In this document: in pieces, positions 1 to 5,561 of the stretch | How positions within the stretch are numbered: the stretch's first letter is position 1 | How the letters are laid out: each line of letters starts with the position of its first letter | Source of the DNA: Bacillota bacterium | GTDB taxonomy: Bacteria > Bacillota > Clostridia > Acetivibrionales > DTU013 | DNA length: 8,894 bases | Assembly: GCA_023435805.1 (NCBI GenBank) | Contig: JAEZMC010000303.1 | Span: 1-8,894, forward strand | Reading direction: 5' to 3' | Position numbers and translations under genes: made by a program | Notes under the pieces: generated by a model | Databases searched by the model: none | The model's input: only the letters and a program-made list of their open reading frames with translations | What the model was told of the DNA's origin: nothing

Positions 1-198
1 CTTTTGAACCATTTTTGTAGCGGAAGGTGCCTGCACGTTCAGCAGCTCCGACAGCACATTAATGCGCATGTAACCTTCTTTAAGGCTATTTCTGAAGATC
101 ATTTCGAGGTAATCCTCCATCGCGGGGGTAAGCAATTTTTTGTTTTGCTCCAGCAATTGATAGCCTCTTACCGTGTGGAACTTTTCAGACTCATCCAT
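1..198 (-). CDS. DtxR/MntR-family metal-dependent transcriptional regulator, N-terminal part (runs off left edge)
   Basis: Reading the minus strand from an ATG at 198 gives 66 codons that stay open to the window edge. Residues 24-34 (TPAMEDYLEMI) followed by EGYMRINVLSELLNVQ and APSATKMVQK are the typical start of the iron-dependent repressor (DtxR/MntR) winged-helix domain, where the last segment is the DNA-recognition helix. Family members bind operator DNA when loaded with Fe2+ or Mn2+ and repress metal uptake genes. About 23 residues precede the conserved TPAMEDYLE start, a little longer than usual, so an internal start is possible; however the upstream frame meets a stop at 259-261 and GGGAAG lies about 7 nt before the ATG at 198. 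The metal-binding and dimerisation domains lie outside the window, so iron versus manganese specificity cannot be judged. Family assignment is firm, the exact subfamily is not. Confidence 0.85.
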   Translation of the reverse strand, partial: MDESEKFHTVRGYQLLEQNKKLLTPAMEDYLEMIFRNSLKEGYMRINVLSELLNVQAPSATKMVQK

Positions 199-234
199 TT
201 CGACACTTCCCAGGCGACTGAACAGTTTTGCCGC

Positions 235-262
235 ATGCAATATGATATTACAATATATTCAT
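235..262. promoter_or_regulatory. Imperfect AT-rich dyad upstream of the DtxR-like gene, possible operator/promoter region
   Basis: ATGCAATAT at 235-243 and ATATTCAT at 255-262 are near-inverted repeats (one base missing from the right arm), and a smaller ATATT/AATAT dyad lies at 245-256 inside them. The site is about 40-60 bases upstream of the minus-strand start at 198, where a promoter and an autoregulatory operator would be expected. It does not match a metal-box consensus I can recall well enough to name, and AT-rich dyads arise easily by chance. Confidence 0.2.
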
Positions 263-302
263 GAAAGCCGGTATTTATTAACGGGCGTTTGCGGCAGCCC
301 AT

Positions 303-357
303 AAAAAAAGAGGCATCCTGGCATTCGGCTACACTAGCCGGTTACCAGCAATGCCTC
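303..357 (-). terminator. Strong intrinsic terminator of the FG-GAP/TPR gene
   Basis: Read on the minus strand, GAGGCAT (357-351) pairs with ATGCCTC (316-310), inside it CTGG pairs with CCAG (348-345 with 321-318), and inside that CGGCT pairs with AGCCG (340-336 with 330-326) around a 5-nt loop. Seven U residues (309-303) follow directly. It begins 12 nt after the stop codon of the minus-strand gene ending at 370 and separates that gene from the DtxR-like gene downstream. Confidence 0.88.
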
Positions 358-369
358 ACAGCGTGGGTA

Positions 370-1332
370 TCAAAGCCTGCTTTTCAAATCAAGGAATCTC
401 TCTTTCAGCAGTTCATCCGGATTATGTTCAAGGCCGGCCCTCACAGCTGTCGCTGCATGAACGGTATTGCCGGTCTTTGACATTGCATTGGCAAGATTAT
501 ACCAGCCGGCGGTATCGTCCGGATTCTGCCTTAATTTGTGGATATAATAGGGCACCACCTTTCCGGCAAGGTACCGGGTGTTATCCAACGTTTCCAGCTC
601 AAGGCCGTTCCAGCCCACCAGCTCTATGTCGTATACACCGGTCGCTTCCTCATTCCACAATGCCAGCGTGGCTTTTGATGATGATCTCATACTGCCGCGG
701 GCCTTGTTAAGCTCCAGCATCCCGTATTTTTTGCTGAATATTTTCTTTGCATTGCCGTCTGCCAGTGAATAAGCAAACAATGTACGTGCGTTCATTCTTG
801 ATACCAGCCCCAGCAGCAGATATTGCTTGCCGTCCCCTGCTATGTCCGCGTTGTTCCTGTAATGTATGCCTTCATAATCAGGATTGCTGATCTCCGCCAT
901 CTTATACCATTGTACCTCGTCCTTTTTCAGTATCATGGTTTTTACACCCTCATTGGTTCTATACGATGTGACCAGCTCACTTCGGCTGTCACCGTCCAGA
1001 TCCGCAAACTGTATTTCATCGGCATTTTCTGGAACCTGCGGCTTTAAAAGCTTTGCGCCCGGCGGAAGAAAACTGTTGACCACTGCATGATAATCAATTC
1101 TCTCCGGTTTTGCGGTAATTTGTGAGATCGTATCGTTCAAGCCTTTCATGAGAGCCTCCACAGGCTTTTTCAATGTATCCAGCGTGGGAAGTTCTATAGA
1201 AGGCAGACTCCTCGATACATTTGATATGTTCTTCCTGAAGTTGTCCGACCTGAACGTATCGGCATAATACTTGACGCTTCTGCGAACGGCTTTATCAAGT
1301 AATTCCAGTCCTGAACCCCTGGGCAACTGCAT
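370..1332 (-). CDS. Hypothetical protein with FG-GAP-like and TPR-like segments
   Basis: This 320-residue protein has no signal peptide or membrane segment, so it is probably cytoplasmic. Residues about 109-125 contain FADLDGDSRSELV, the calcium-loop-like signature of FG-GAP/VCBS repeats, followed by beta-rich sequence with a second weaker copy (NNADIAGDGKQYLLLG, about 160-175). Residues about 275-308 (GWYNLANAMSKTGN..., ending NP) fit one tetratricopeptide repeat. The role is unknown; such single-copy FG-GAP-like proteins are common in Clostridia without assigned function. An ATG at 1338 lies only 2 nt after AAAGGGG, too close to serve; the ATG at 1332 has 8 nt of spacing and is chosen. The gene is divergent from the receiver/CheX operon across about 195 bases and may share control with it. 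A strong terminator follows at 357-303. Confidence 0.85.
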   Translation of the reverse strand: MQLPRGSGLELLDKAVRRSVKYYADTFRSDNFRKNISNVSRSLPSIELPTLDTLKKPVEALMKGLNDTISQITAKPERIDYHAVVNSFLPPGAKLLKPQVPENADEIQFADLDGDSRSELVTSYRTNEGVKTMILKKDEVQWYKMAEISNPDYEGIHYRNNADIAGDGKQYLLLGLVSRMNARTLFAYSLADGNAKKIFSKKYGMLELNKARGSMRSSSKATLALWNEEATGVYDIELVGWNGLELETLDNTRYLAGKVVPYYIHKLRQNPDDTAGWYNLANAMSKTGNTVHAATAVRAGLEHNPDELLKERFLDLKSRL

Positions 1333-1439
1333 CGACATTTCCCCTTTACACAGATATTACTTCTATATATTATGCAACAGACCGTGAAAGGTTAAAGCAA
1401 GTTGCCGATATCAACCGGCATCGCATTTGTTTCCAAAAT

Positions 1440-1455
1440 GTTCATAAAAATGAAC
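1440..1455. promoter_or_regulatory. Perfect inverted repeat just upstream of the receiver-gene promoter
   Basis: GTTCAT (1440-1445) and ATGAAC (1450-1455) form a perfect 6+6 dyad around AAAA. It ends 4 bases before the proposed -35 box at 1460 and lies between two divergent genes, a normal place for an activator or repressor site. The binding protein is unknown. Confidence 0.35.
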
Positions 1456-1459
1456 TTTC

Positions 1460-1488
1460 TTTACATTTTTCGCTGGATACGATAGTAT
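1460..1488 (+). promoter_or_regulatory. Putative sigma-A promoter for the receiver/CheX operon
   Basis: TTTACA (1460-1465), a 17-base spacer, and TAGTAT (1483-1488) match the housekeeping promoter pattern, with transcription expected to begin near 1495. An overlapping TATAGA at 1486-1491 is an alternative -10. A transcript starting here excludes the far-upstream in-frame ATG at 1496 as a usable start. Confidence 0.45.
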
Positions 1489-1528
1489 AGAATTAATGTC
1501 AAATATACTTTTTCCGGGGGGTATTGCT

Positions 1529-1900
1529 ATGAGTAACAATCGGCCGACTATCCTCATCTGTGACGATTCTCTTCTGGTCAGAAAAAAACTGAAGGACTGC
1601 CTTGCGCAATGCGGTGATTACAATGTCCTTGAAGCAGCCGACGGTCAAACTTCCGTAGATCTTTTCAAACAGCATCATCCGGCACTGGTTTTCCTTGATA
1701 TTGTCATGCCGGATAAAAACGGGATCGATGCGCTAAATGAAATGAAAGCGTTGAAAGAGGACGCAAAAATCATCGTGCTGTCCTCATCCGGTACCAGAAC
1801 GCATCTGAAGGCGGCGATGGAAGCAGGCGCCTCCGATTTTATCCAAAAGCCATGGGAAATATCACAAATAGTACATATTGTTGAAAATACCTTCAAATAA
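1529..1900 (+). CDS. Stand-alone CheY-like response regulator receiver
   Basis: The 123-residue protein is a single receiver domain with no output domain. All the phosphorylation residues are present: the acidic pair D12-D13, phospho-acceptor D57 in FLDIVMPDKNG, the switch serine S85 in IIVLSSSG, and K107 in the KPW segment. It therefore should accept phosphate from a histidine kinase and signal by binding another protein, as CheY does. The start at 1529 is chosen because GGGGGG (1516-1521) precedes it by 7 nt; an in-frame ATG at 1496 lies at the predicted transcription start and lacks a binding site. The next gene begins 12 nt after the stop and carries a CheX-like phosphatase domain, so the two form an operon and probably an enzyme-substrate pair. 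No cognate kinase or flagellar gene is in the window, so a role in motility is only inferred. Confidence 0.93.
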   Translation: MSNNRPTILICDDSLLVRKKLKDCLAQCGDYNVLEAADGQTSVDLFKQHHPALVFLDIVMPDKNGIDALNEMKALKEDAKIIVLSSSGTRTHLKAAMEAGASDFIQKPWEISQIVHIVENTFK

Positions 1901-1912
1901 GGAGTGTGATAT

Positions 1913-2788
1913 ATGTTTAGCCAATATTTTGGACATTACCTGTTAAACAATGGGCTGATCAGGCCCGAACAACTGGCTGACGCTCTGGAATATCAGCGTT
2001 CCGTGCATCTGAAGCTCGGTGTATTGGCGGTAAATGCCGGTATGATGACACCGGAACAGGTGGAACAGGTTCACAATATGCAGAAAAGGGTTGACAGAAG
2101 GTTCGGTGAGCTGGCTATAGAGCTGGGCTTCTTAACAGACGAGCAGCTTAATGTATTGCTGGCCACACAAAAACAGGGACACCTTATGCTCGGGCAGGCA
2201 CTTGTCGACCGCGGCTATTTCACACTGGCAGAGCTGCAGAGGGCACTTGAAAATTATAAAAAGGAAAGCGGCATGTCAACGCGTCAATTTAATGTGATCA
2301 GAAACGATGATGCAAAGGAGATCAGTCAGATTTTCGAGAGCTACGGGGAGAACATCCTGAGCAAAACATACAGTGATTATGTGACGCTTCTTGTAAAAAA
2401 CATTATACGTTTTATCGACGATAATCCGACCATTGAAATCAACAGACTCCCAACCGGGTATCAGCCCGACTGGTTCGTCCGTCAGGAAATAACGGGCAAA
2501 ATCGCCATGAAGACGGCGCTTGCCTGCAAGACGCCAGTATTTGTGGAGCTGGCGGGAAAATTTGCGCAGGAAGACCTGAAGGAAGCGGATGAACTGGCAC
2601 AGGCTTCAGTTGGGGAATTCCTGAACCTCCATAACGGAATATTCCTTGTCAACATGTCCAATAACGGTGTCGAGCTTGAGATGAAACCGCAGGCTGTGGA
2701 AAAGGGCTACAAGGCGGGAAATGAAGCGAAGCTTTATGTCATATCCTGCCATATGGTCTGGGGTACGTTTGATATACTGCTCGGATAA
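1913..2788 (+). CDS. Tandem MshEN-type repeats fused to a CheX-like phosphatase domain
   Basis: The 291-residue soluble protein has two parts. Residues 5-115 contain four repeats in strict 29-residue register: glycines G7/G36/G65/G94, second glycines G14/G43/G72/G101, Q20/Q49/Q78/E107, and Q28/Q57/Q86/Y115. This equals the 24-residue motif plus 5-residue spacer of MshEN domains (type II secretion/pilus ATPase N-terminal family), which bind cyclic di-GMP. The leading residue, arginine in binding motifs, is Y5, K34, R63 and M92. Residues about 130-291 resemble the CheX/CheC family, with the active-site pattern E235-x2-N238 followed by G242 and P259; such proteins dephosphorylate CheY-type receivers. 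AAGGAG lies 9 nt before the ATG. It is co-transcribed with the receiver gene upstream, its likely substrate. Ligand binding is inferred, not shown. Confidence 0.85.
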   Translation: MFSQYFGHYLLNNGLIRPEQLADALEYQRSVHLKLGVLAVNAGMMTPEQVEQVHNMQKRVDRRFGELAIELGFLTDEQLNVLLATQKQGHLMLGQALVDRGYFTLAELQRALENYKKESGMSTRQFNVIRNDDAKEISQIFESYGENILSKTYSDYVTLLVKNIIRFIDDNPTIEINRLPTGYQPDWFVRQEITGKIAMKTALACKTPVFVELAGKFAQEDLKEADELAQASVGEFLNLHNGIFLVNMSNNGVELEMKPQAVEKGYKAGNEAKLYVISCHMVWGTFDILLG

Positions 2789-2803
2789 GCATGATGCGCA
2801 ATA

Positions 2804-2843
2804 AAGGGCTGTATTCCGGTGCGATACGGATACAGCCTTTTTT
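2804..2843 (+). terminator. Intrinsic terminator of the receiver/CheX operon
   Basis: GGCTGTAT-t-CCG (2807-2818) pairs with CGG-ATACAGCC (2826-2836), an 11-bp stem with one bulged T and a loop of about 8 nt, followed by a run of T residues. It lies about 20 nt after the stop codon at 2788. Confidence 0.88.
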
Positions 2844-2962
2844 AACGTATCAGAAAGTATAAGTTTTGGGGGTTCCTCCTTTACTTGTACCCTCAGAGCC
2901 CAAAAGGCCATGTAAGAAATGCTGAACAAAAAAAGCGGAACTTTCCAAATAACGTACGGCGA

Positions 2963-2992
2963 TTGACAAGCATCCTTAAAAGTAGTTAGAAT
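2963..2992 (+). promoter_or_regulatory. Sigma-A promoter for the radical SAM gene
   Basis: A perfect TTGACA (2963-2968), an 18-base spacer and TAGAAT (2987-2992) predict transcription from about 2999, giving a leader of roughly 85 nt. The bases between the operon terminator at 2843 and this promoter hold no gene; a TTTTGGG/CCCAAAA dyad (2864-2870, 2899-2905) is the only other structure noticed. Confidence 0.65.
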
Positions 2993-3005
2993 AAACAAGG
3001 ATAAA

Positions 3006-3017
3006 GCCGTATACGGC
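3006..3017. promoter_or_regulatory. Perfect 12-bp palindrome just downstream of the promoter, possible operator
   Basis: GCCGTATACGGC is a perfect 12-bp palindrome located about 7-18 bases after the predicted transcription start of the radical SAM gene. A repressor bound here would block early elongation. No regulator can be named from the sequence. Confidence 0.35.
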
Positions 3018-3084
3018 CGCATATAAATTCAGTGGACAGCAGCGGATACTTCAGCACACGGCTTGAAAACAGCAGGGGATGCGA

Positions 3085-3948
3085 GTGAAAAAGTTTAAAA
3101 GAGCTTATATTGAAATTACAAATGTATGCAACCTTTCCTGCGCATTTTGCCCGGGAACGTCAAGGTCCCCCGGATTCATGAACCTCAGGGACTTTGAAGT
3201 TGTTTTGAGAAAGCTTTCAGGCTTTACGGATTATTTGTACTTTCACGTAATGGGTGAACCGCTGCTCCATCCGGAATTGGCGCATTTTCTTGAGCAAAGC
3301 GGAATATATGGCTACCGCGTGAATATCACCACCAACGGGTCGCTGGTGGGAAAGCATGAAAAAACGCTTCTGGAAAGTCCGGCGCTCCGACAGGTGAATT
3401 TTTCACTGCACAGCCATGAGGAGCAACCGGATACGGATAAACTGGAGCGATATCTGGATGGAATTTTTGATTATACAGCTCGAGCCCTGGCGAAGGGTGG
3501 CATTTATATATCCTTCAGGCTTTGGAATCTGAATTCGGACGCGGCTGACCGGTACAACAGGCATATCGCGAAAAAACTGGAGCAACGGTTCAATCCCGGA
3601 TTTTCCGTGGCGGAGGCATTGGAGCATACAGGCAGGGTCAAGCTTGGCGACGGCCTGTTCCTCAACAGTGCGGAGGTATTTCAATGGCCGTCAAAAACAG
3701 CGAATGAAACCGGAAGTGCAGGTTTTTGCCTGGGCTTGCGCGATCAGATTGCCGTACTGACGGATGGAACGGTTGTGCCCTGCTGCCTGGACAGCGACGG
3801 AACCATTGCGCTTGGAAACCTATTCGAGCAGGAGCTTCCAGAAATACTGGAGAGCGAGCGCAGCAAAATTCTATATGAGGGATTTTCCGGGAGGCATGCC
3901 GTTGAGGAGTTGTGCAGGAGATGCGGTTACCGAAGCCGGTTTTCATAA
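3085..3948 (+). CDS. Radical SAM/SPASM-domain protein
   Basis: From the GTG at 3085 the protein has 287 residues. C15-x3-C19-x2-C22 is the radical SAM motif that holds a [4Fe-4S] cluster for cleaving S-adenosylmethionine; MGEPLLHP (about 56-63) and the NITTNGS strand (about 80-86) are further family hallmarks. The C-terminal part carries C215, C233-C234, C277 and C280 in a SPASM/twitch-like arrangement, expected to bind at least one auxiliary iron-sulfur cluster. Substrate is unknown; SPASM relatives modify peptides or proteins. An ATG at 3079 directly abuts AGGGG (3074-3078), leaving no spacing, whereas GTG at 3085 has 6 nt and starts the protein MKKFKR, as clostridial homologues commonly do. 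The gene has its own promoter and is followed after 75 nt by a small Cys-rich protein gene. Confidence 0.9.
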   Translation: MKKFKRAYIEITNVCNLSCAFCPGTSRSPGFMNLRDFEVVLRKLSGFTDYLYFHVMGEPLLHPELAHFLEQSGIYGYRVNITTNGSLVGKHEKTLLESPALRQVNFSLHSHEEQPDTDKLERYLDGIFDYTARALAKGGIYISFRLWNLNSDAADRYNRHIAKKLEQRFNPGFSVAEALEHTGRVKLGDGLFLNSAEVFQWPSKTANETGSAGFCLGLRDQIAVLTDGTVVPCCLDSDGTIALGNLFEQELPEILESERSKILYEGFSGRHAVEELCRRCGYRSRFS

Positions 3949-3968
3949 AGGGAATGATTGTTTATAAT
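3940..3968 (+). promoter_or_regulatory. Possible promoter for the Cys-rich protein gene
   Basis: A perfect -10 box TATAAT (3963-3968) lies 17 bases after a weak -35 candidate TTTTCA (3940-3945) that overlaps the radical SAM stop codon. No terminator is visible between the two genes, so read-through is also possible. Confidence 0.4.
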
Positions 3969-4023
3969 ATGATATAAGCTATAGGACAAAAAACAGGCTG
4001 TATGCGGTTTGGGAGGAATATAC

Positions 4024-4314
4024 ATGCAGGAATGTATTTGCAGCAGTTGCAGGAATTTAAAGGGTGTAACGGATGAAAACGGCGCAGTGGAAGTGTTTGA
4101 ATGTGAATACGGCTATCCTTCGGATGCATGCGAACAGTGTGAAGCCGGGGAATGTGAGCTTACCTGTACGCATTATGTTTCCGATGAAGAGCAGGCGGAG
4201 CCGGTGGTCGTCAAATGTTCCACCTGCGGCAGGGAGCTTATGCAGGTATGCAGCAATGATGAAGAAGGCAGCGTTCAATGCATCAATTGTTATCTGAGTA
4301 ATTTTACGAAGTAA
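4024..4314 (+). CDS. Small Cys-rich protein, putative zinc-ribbon-like (unrecognised family)
   Basis: This 96-residue acidic protein has 13 cysteines: C4, C6, C9, C27, C36, C39, C44, C48, C65, C68, C76, C86 and C89. The last five (C65-x2-C68 ... C76 ... C86-x2-C89) look like a zinc ribbon; the first eight could bind a second metal or an iron-sulfur cluster. There is no signal peptide. GGGAGG (4011-4016) sits about 7 nt before the ATG at 4024, which settles the start over an in-frame TTG at 4009. It lies between the radical SAM/SPASM gene and plsC, all on the plus strand, and is probably co-transcribed with plsC 46 nt downstream. I do not recognise a named family. Metal binding is the most likely role; being a substrate of the radical SAM neighbour is a speculative alternative. 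Confidence 0.82.
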   Translation: MQECICSSCRNLKGVTDENGAVEVFECEYGYPSDACEQCEAGECELTCTHYVSDEEQAEPVVVKCSTCGRELMQVCSNDEEGSVQCINCYLSNFTK

Positions 4315-4360
4315 AATTGCCTGGCAATATGATTTAAGCCTTATGATGTTGGAGGAGTCA

Positions 4361-5077
4361 ATGCTTCGTACATTTTTCTGGTATGCGGCAGGCTGGACAT
4401 ACCTTTTAGTAACAATGCCGGCATTAATGCGGGTCAAGTATCTGCAAAAACGTGGCAGACTGACGGAGAGGGACAAATTTGCCAACAGCTTCAGCATGAT
4501 GCTTGCAAGAGGTCTATTCTATCTGACGGGCTCCACTGTTGAGGTAATGGGTATTGAAAATATTCCCGAGGACTGCCCCGTACTTTTTGTCAGCAATCAC
4601 CAAAGTCATATGGACAGTGCCATTATTCACGGTTTTATCAAGACGCCCAAGGGTTTCATAGCAGATAAGGAAGTAAAAAACATCCCCATCCTGCGCGCGT
4701 GGATGAAGCATATAAAATGCATCTTCATTGACAGGGATGAAAAGCGCAACAATATCCGCAGCATGGAGGACAGCTTGAGAATATTGCAGGAAGGCCATTC
4801 CATGGTCATCTATCCCGAATGGAAGCTGGTTGACAGGGAACTACCGGGAAGCTTCAAAAAGGGCTTTGTCAAGCTGGCAGTAAAAGCGGAAGTACCGATC
4901 GTACCGGTCACAATGGTGAATTCTTTCAGAGTCATGTCCAGAAAAGGTACCCAAATCAGGTCAGTATCTGTGAAATGCATCATATCCCAGCCTGTTTATA
5001 TTGCCGCTTCCGAGCAAAATGACGAAAACAGGCTGGCCAATAAAATAAAAAATATCATTGCAGAACAGCTGAAATAA
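4361..5077 (+). CDS. plsC: 1-acyl-sn-glycerol-3-phosphate acyltransferase-like protein (PlsC family) with altered motif III
   Basis: The 238-residue protein starts with a hydrophobic stretch (about residues 5-23) that probably anchors it to the inner face of the membrane. The catalytic NHQSHMD motif supplies H80 and D85 (H-x4-D); IFIDRD (121-126) is motif II with R125; VPIVPVTM (178-185) is motif IV. PlsC enzymes add the second acyl chain to lysophosphatidic acid to make phosphatidic acid. Motif III is unusual: where the family usually has FPEGTR, this protein reads YPEWKL (151-156), keeping E153 but losing the G-T-R residues that contact the glycerol phosphate, so the acceptor may differ. 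GGAGGAG ends about 3-5 nt before the ATG at 4361, favoured over an in-frame ATG at 4343. It is probably in an operon with the Cys-rich gene. No clear terminator follows. Confidence 0.9.
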   Translation: MLRTFFWYAAGWTYLLVTMPALMRVKYLQKRGRLTERDKFANSFSMMLARGLFYLTGSTVEVMGIENIPEDCPVLFVSNHQSHMDSAIIHGFIKTPKGFIADKEVKNIPILRAWMKHIKCIFIDRDEKRNNIRSMEDSLRILQEGHSMVIYPEWKLVDRELPGSFKKGFVKLAVKAEVPIVPVTMVNSFRVMSRKGTQIRSVSVKCIISQPVYIAASEQNDENRLANKIKNIIAEQLK

Positions 5078-5183
5078 AGAAACAGAAAATGCTGCTGTAC
5101 GGTATGTAAAGCTATTATATGCTGTTACATGGGTGTACTGTGTCAAAAAACCGGCACGATTTCACGTGCGTATAAATTTCATC

Positions 5184-5212
5184 TTGTTAATCACCTAAAA
5201 TTATGATATACT
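5184..5212 (+). promoter_or_regulatory. Near-consensus sigma-A promoter of the leader RNA
   Basis: TTGTTA (5184-5189), exactly 17 bases, then TATACT (5207-5212) is a strong housekeeping promoter pattern. Transcription would start near 5219, directly ahead of the structured RNA that ends in the terminator at 5287-5326. Confidence 0.65.
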
Positions 5213-5218
5213 GTTGCG

Positions 5219-5326
5219 AATTTAATAGAGTTGGATTACGGTTGGACGAATGTAACATTCGCTTTCAAGAGTAGTATGGCTTCTGGGGTGGGAAGCTCGT
5301 TAGTTGCGAGTTTCACACCTTTTTTT
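5219..5326 (+). ncRNA. Structured leader RNA / attenuator or small RNA of unassigned class
   Basis: About 108 nt lie between a strong promoter and an intrinsic terminator with no open reading frame of note. Visible pairings are: ATTAC (5235-5239) with GTAGT (5271-5275), enclosing a hairpin TTGGA-CGAATG (5242-5252), loop TAA, CATTCG (5256-5261), a CT bulge and TTCAA (5264-5268). GCTTC (5279-5283) can pair with GAAGC (5292-5296), which uses bases needed for the left arm of the terminator, giving mutually exclusive structures as in riboswitches and attenuators. Downstream lie a TrkA-like remnant and a Na+/Ca2+ exchanger gene, hinting at ion control. I compared it from memory with the ydaO, yybP-ykoY, fluoride, GEMM, purine, T-box and SAM-I consensus patterns and found no convincing match. 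It could equally be a free-standing small RNA. Confidence 0.55.
5287..5326 (+). terminator. Intrinsic terminator ending the leader RNA
   Basis: GGTG-g-GAAGCTCG (5287-5299) pairs with CGAGTTTC-a-CACC (5307-5319), a stem of 12 pairs with a single G/A mismatch (5291/5315) and one G-U pair, a 7-nt loop and a run of seven T residues (5320-5326). It precedes any coding gene by about 300 bases, so it is either an attenuator or the end of a small RNA. The rest of the gene-poor stretch 5078-5622 holds the promoter and RNA listed here, the TrkA-like remnant at 5467 and a weak promoter at 5562. Confidence 0.88.
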
Positions 5327-5466
5327 ATATGCCTGTAGCAATTTTATGGTAATAAAGGAATTTGTTTAATCCATCAGTAAACGCTGGATACTTTAAGCTC
5401 AAATATAAATGTTAGATTTATTGAATACAGCAACATAATTATATTGTTCGGAAAGGAAAATAAAAC

Positions 5467-5556
5467 ATGAAGATAATAATCATTGGTGACGGTAAAGTGC
5501 GCCCCTGCGTTCTGGAAACGGGTGATTATATAAAGGGATTATCAAATGGTTTTTAA
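5467..5556 (+). pseudogene. Truncated remnant resembling the N-terminus of TrkA (potassium uptake regulator)
   Basis: An ATG preceded by GGAAAGGA opens a 29-codon frame beginning MKIIIIGDGKVR. TrkA and KtrA proteins begin with a near-identical strand and glycine-rich loop (MKIIIIGDGKVG...), where the loop binds NAD(H) in a Rossmann fold and gates potassium uptake. Here the third loop glycine is R12, similarity to TrkA stops there, and the frame ends at 5556, so no functional RCK domain can form. The most economical reading is a leftover of a deleted trkA whose ribosome binding site and first codons survive. A real 29-residue peptide or a leader peptide is less likely but possible. It lies between the attenuator RNA and the cation exchanger. 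Confidence 0.42.
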
Positions 5557-5561
5557 ATTGT

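Noticed and set aside
303..357. Plus-strand resemblance to the 3' part of a GEMM c-di-GMP-I riboswitch (TAGCCGGTTACC)
   Set aside because: The required upstream GEMM core is absent, and the same bases form a complete minus-strand terminator with a U tract right after a minus-strand gene.
2864..2905. TTTTGGG/CCCAAAA inverted repeat in the gap before the radical SAM promoter
   Set aside because: The 28-base loop and lack of a U tract or link to a promoter make it a weak candidate; it follows a good terminator and is not transcribed by the promoter at 2963.
2606..3022. Minus-strand frame of 138 codons
   Set aside because: It overlaps the CheX gene and its terminator antisense, spans the promoter at 2963-2992, and its translation has no recognisable domain.
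4315..4335. ATTGCC/GGCAAT dyad after the Cys-rich gene as a terminator
   Set aside because: The dyad has a 1-base centre that cannot form a hairpin of full length, and no T run follows.
4057..4497. Minus-strand frame of 146 codons opposite the Cys-rich gene and plsC
   Set aside because: It is antisense to two well-supported plus-strand genes with good ribosome binding sites and shows no family signature.
5145..5169. Hairpin GCACG/CGTGC with an A6 run that would be a minus-strand terminator
   Set aside because: No minus-strand gene lies upstream of it, and on the plus strand it lacks a T tract, so it cannot be the plsC terminator.
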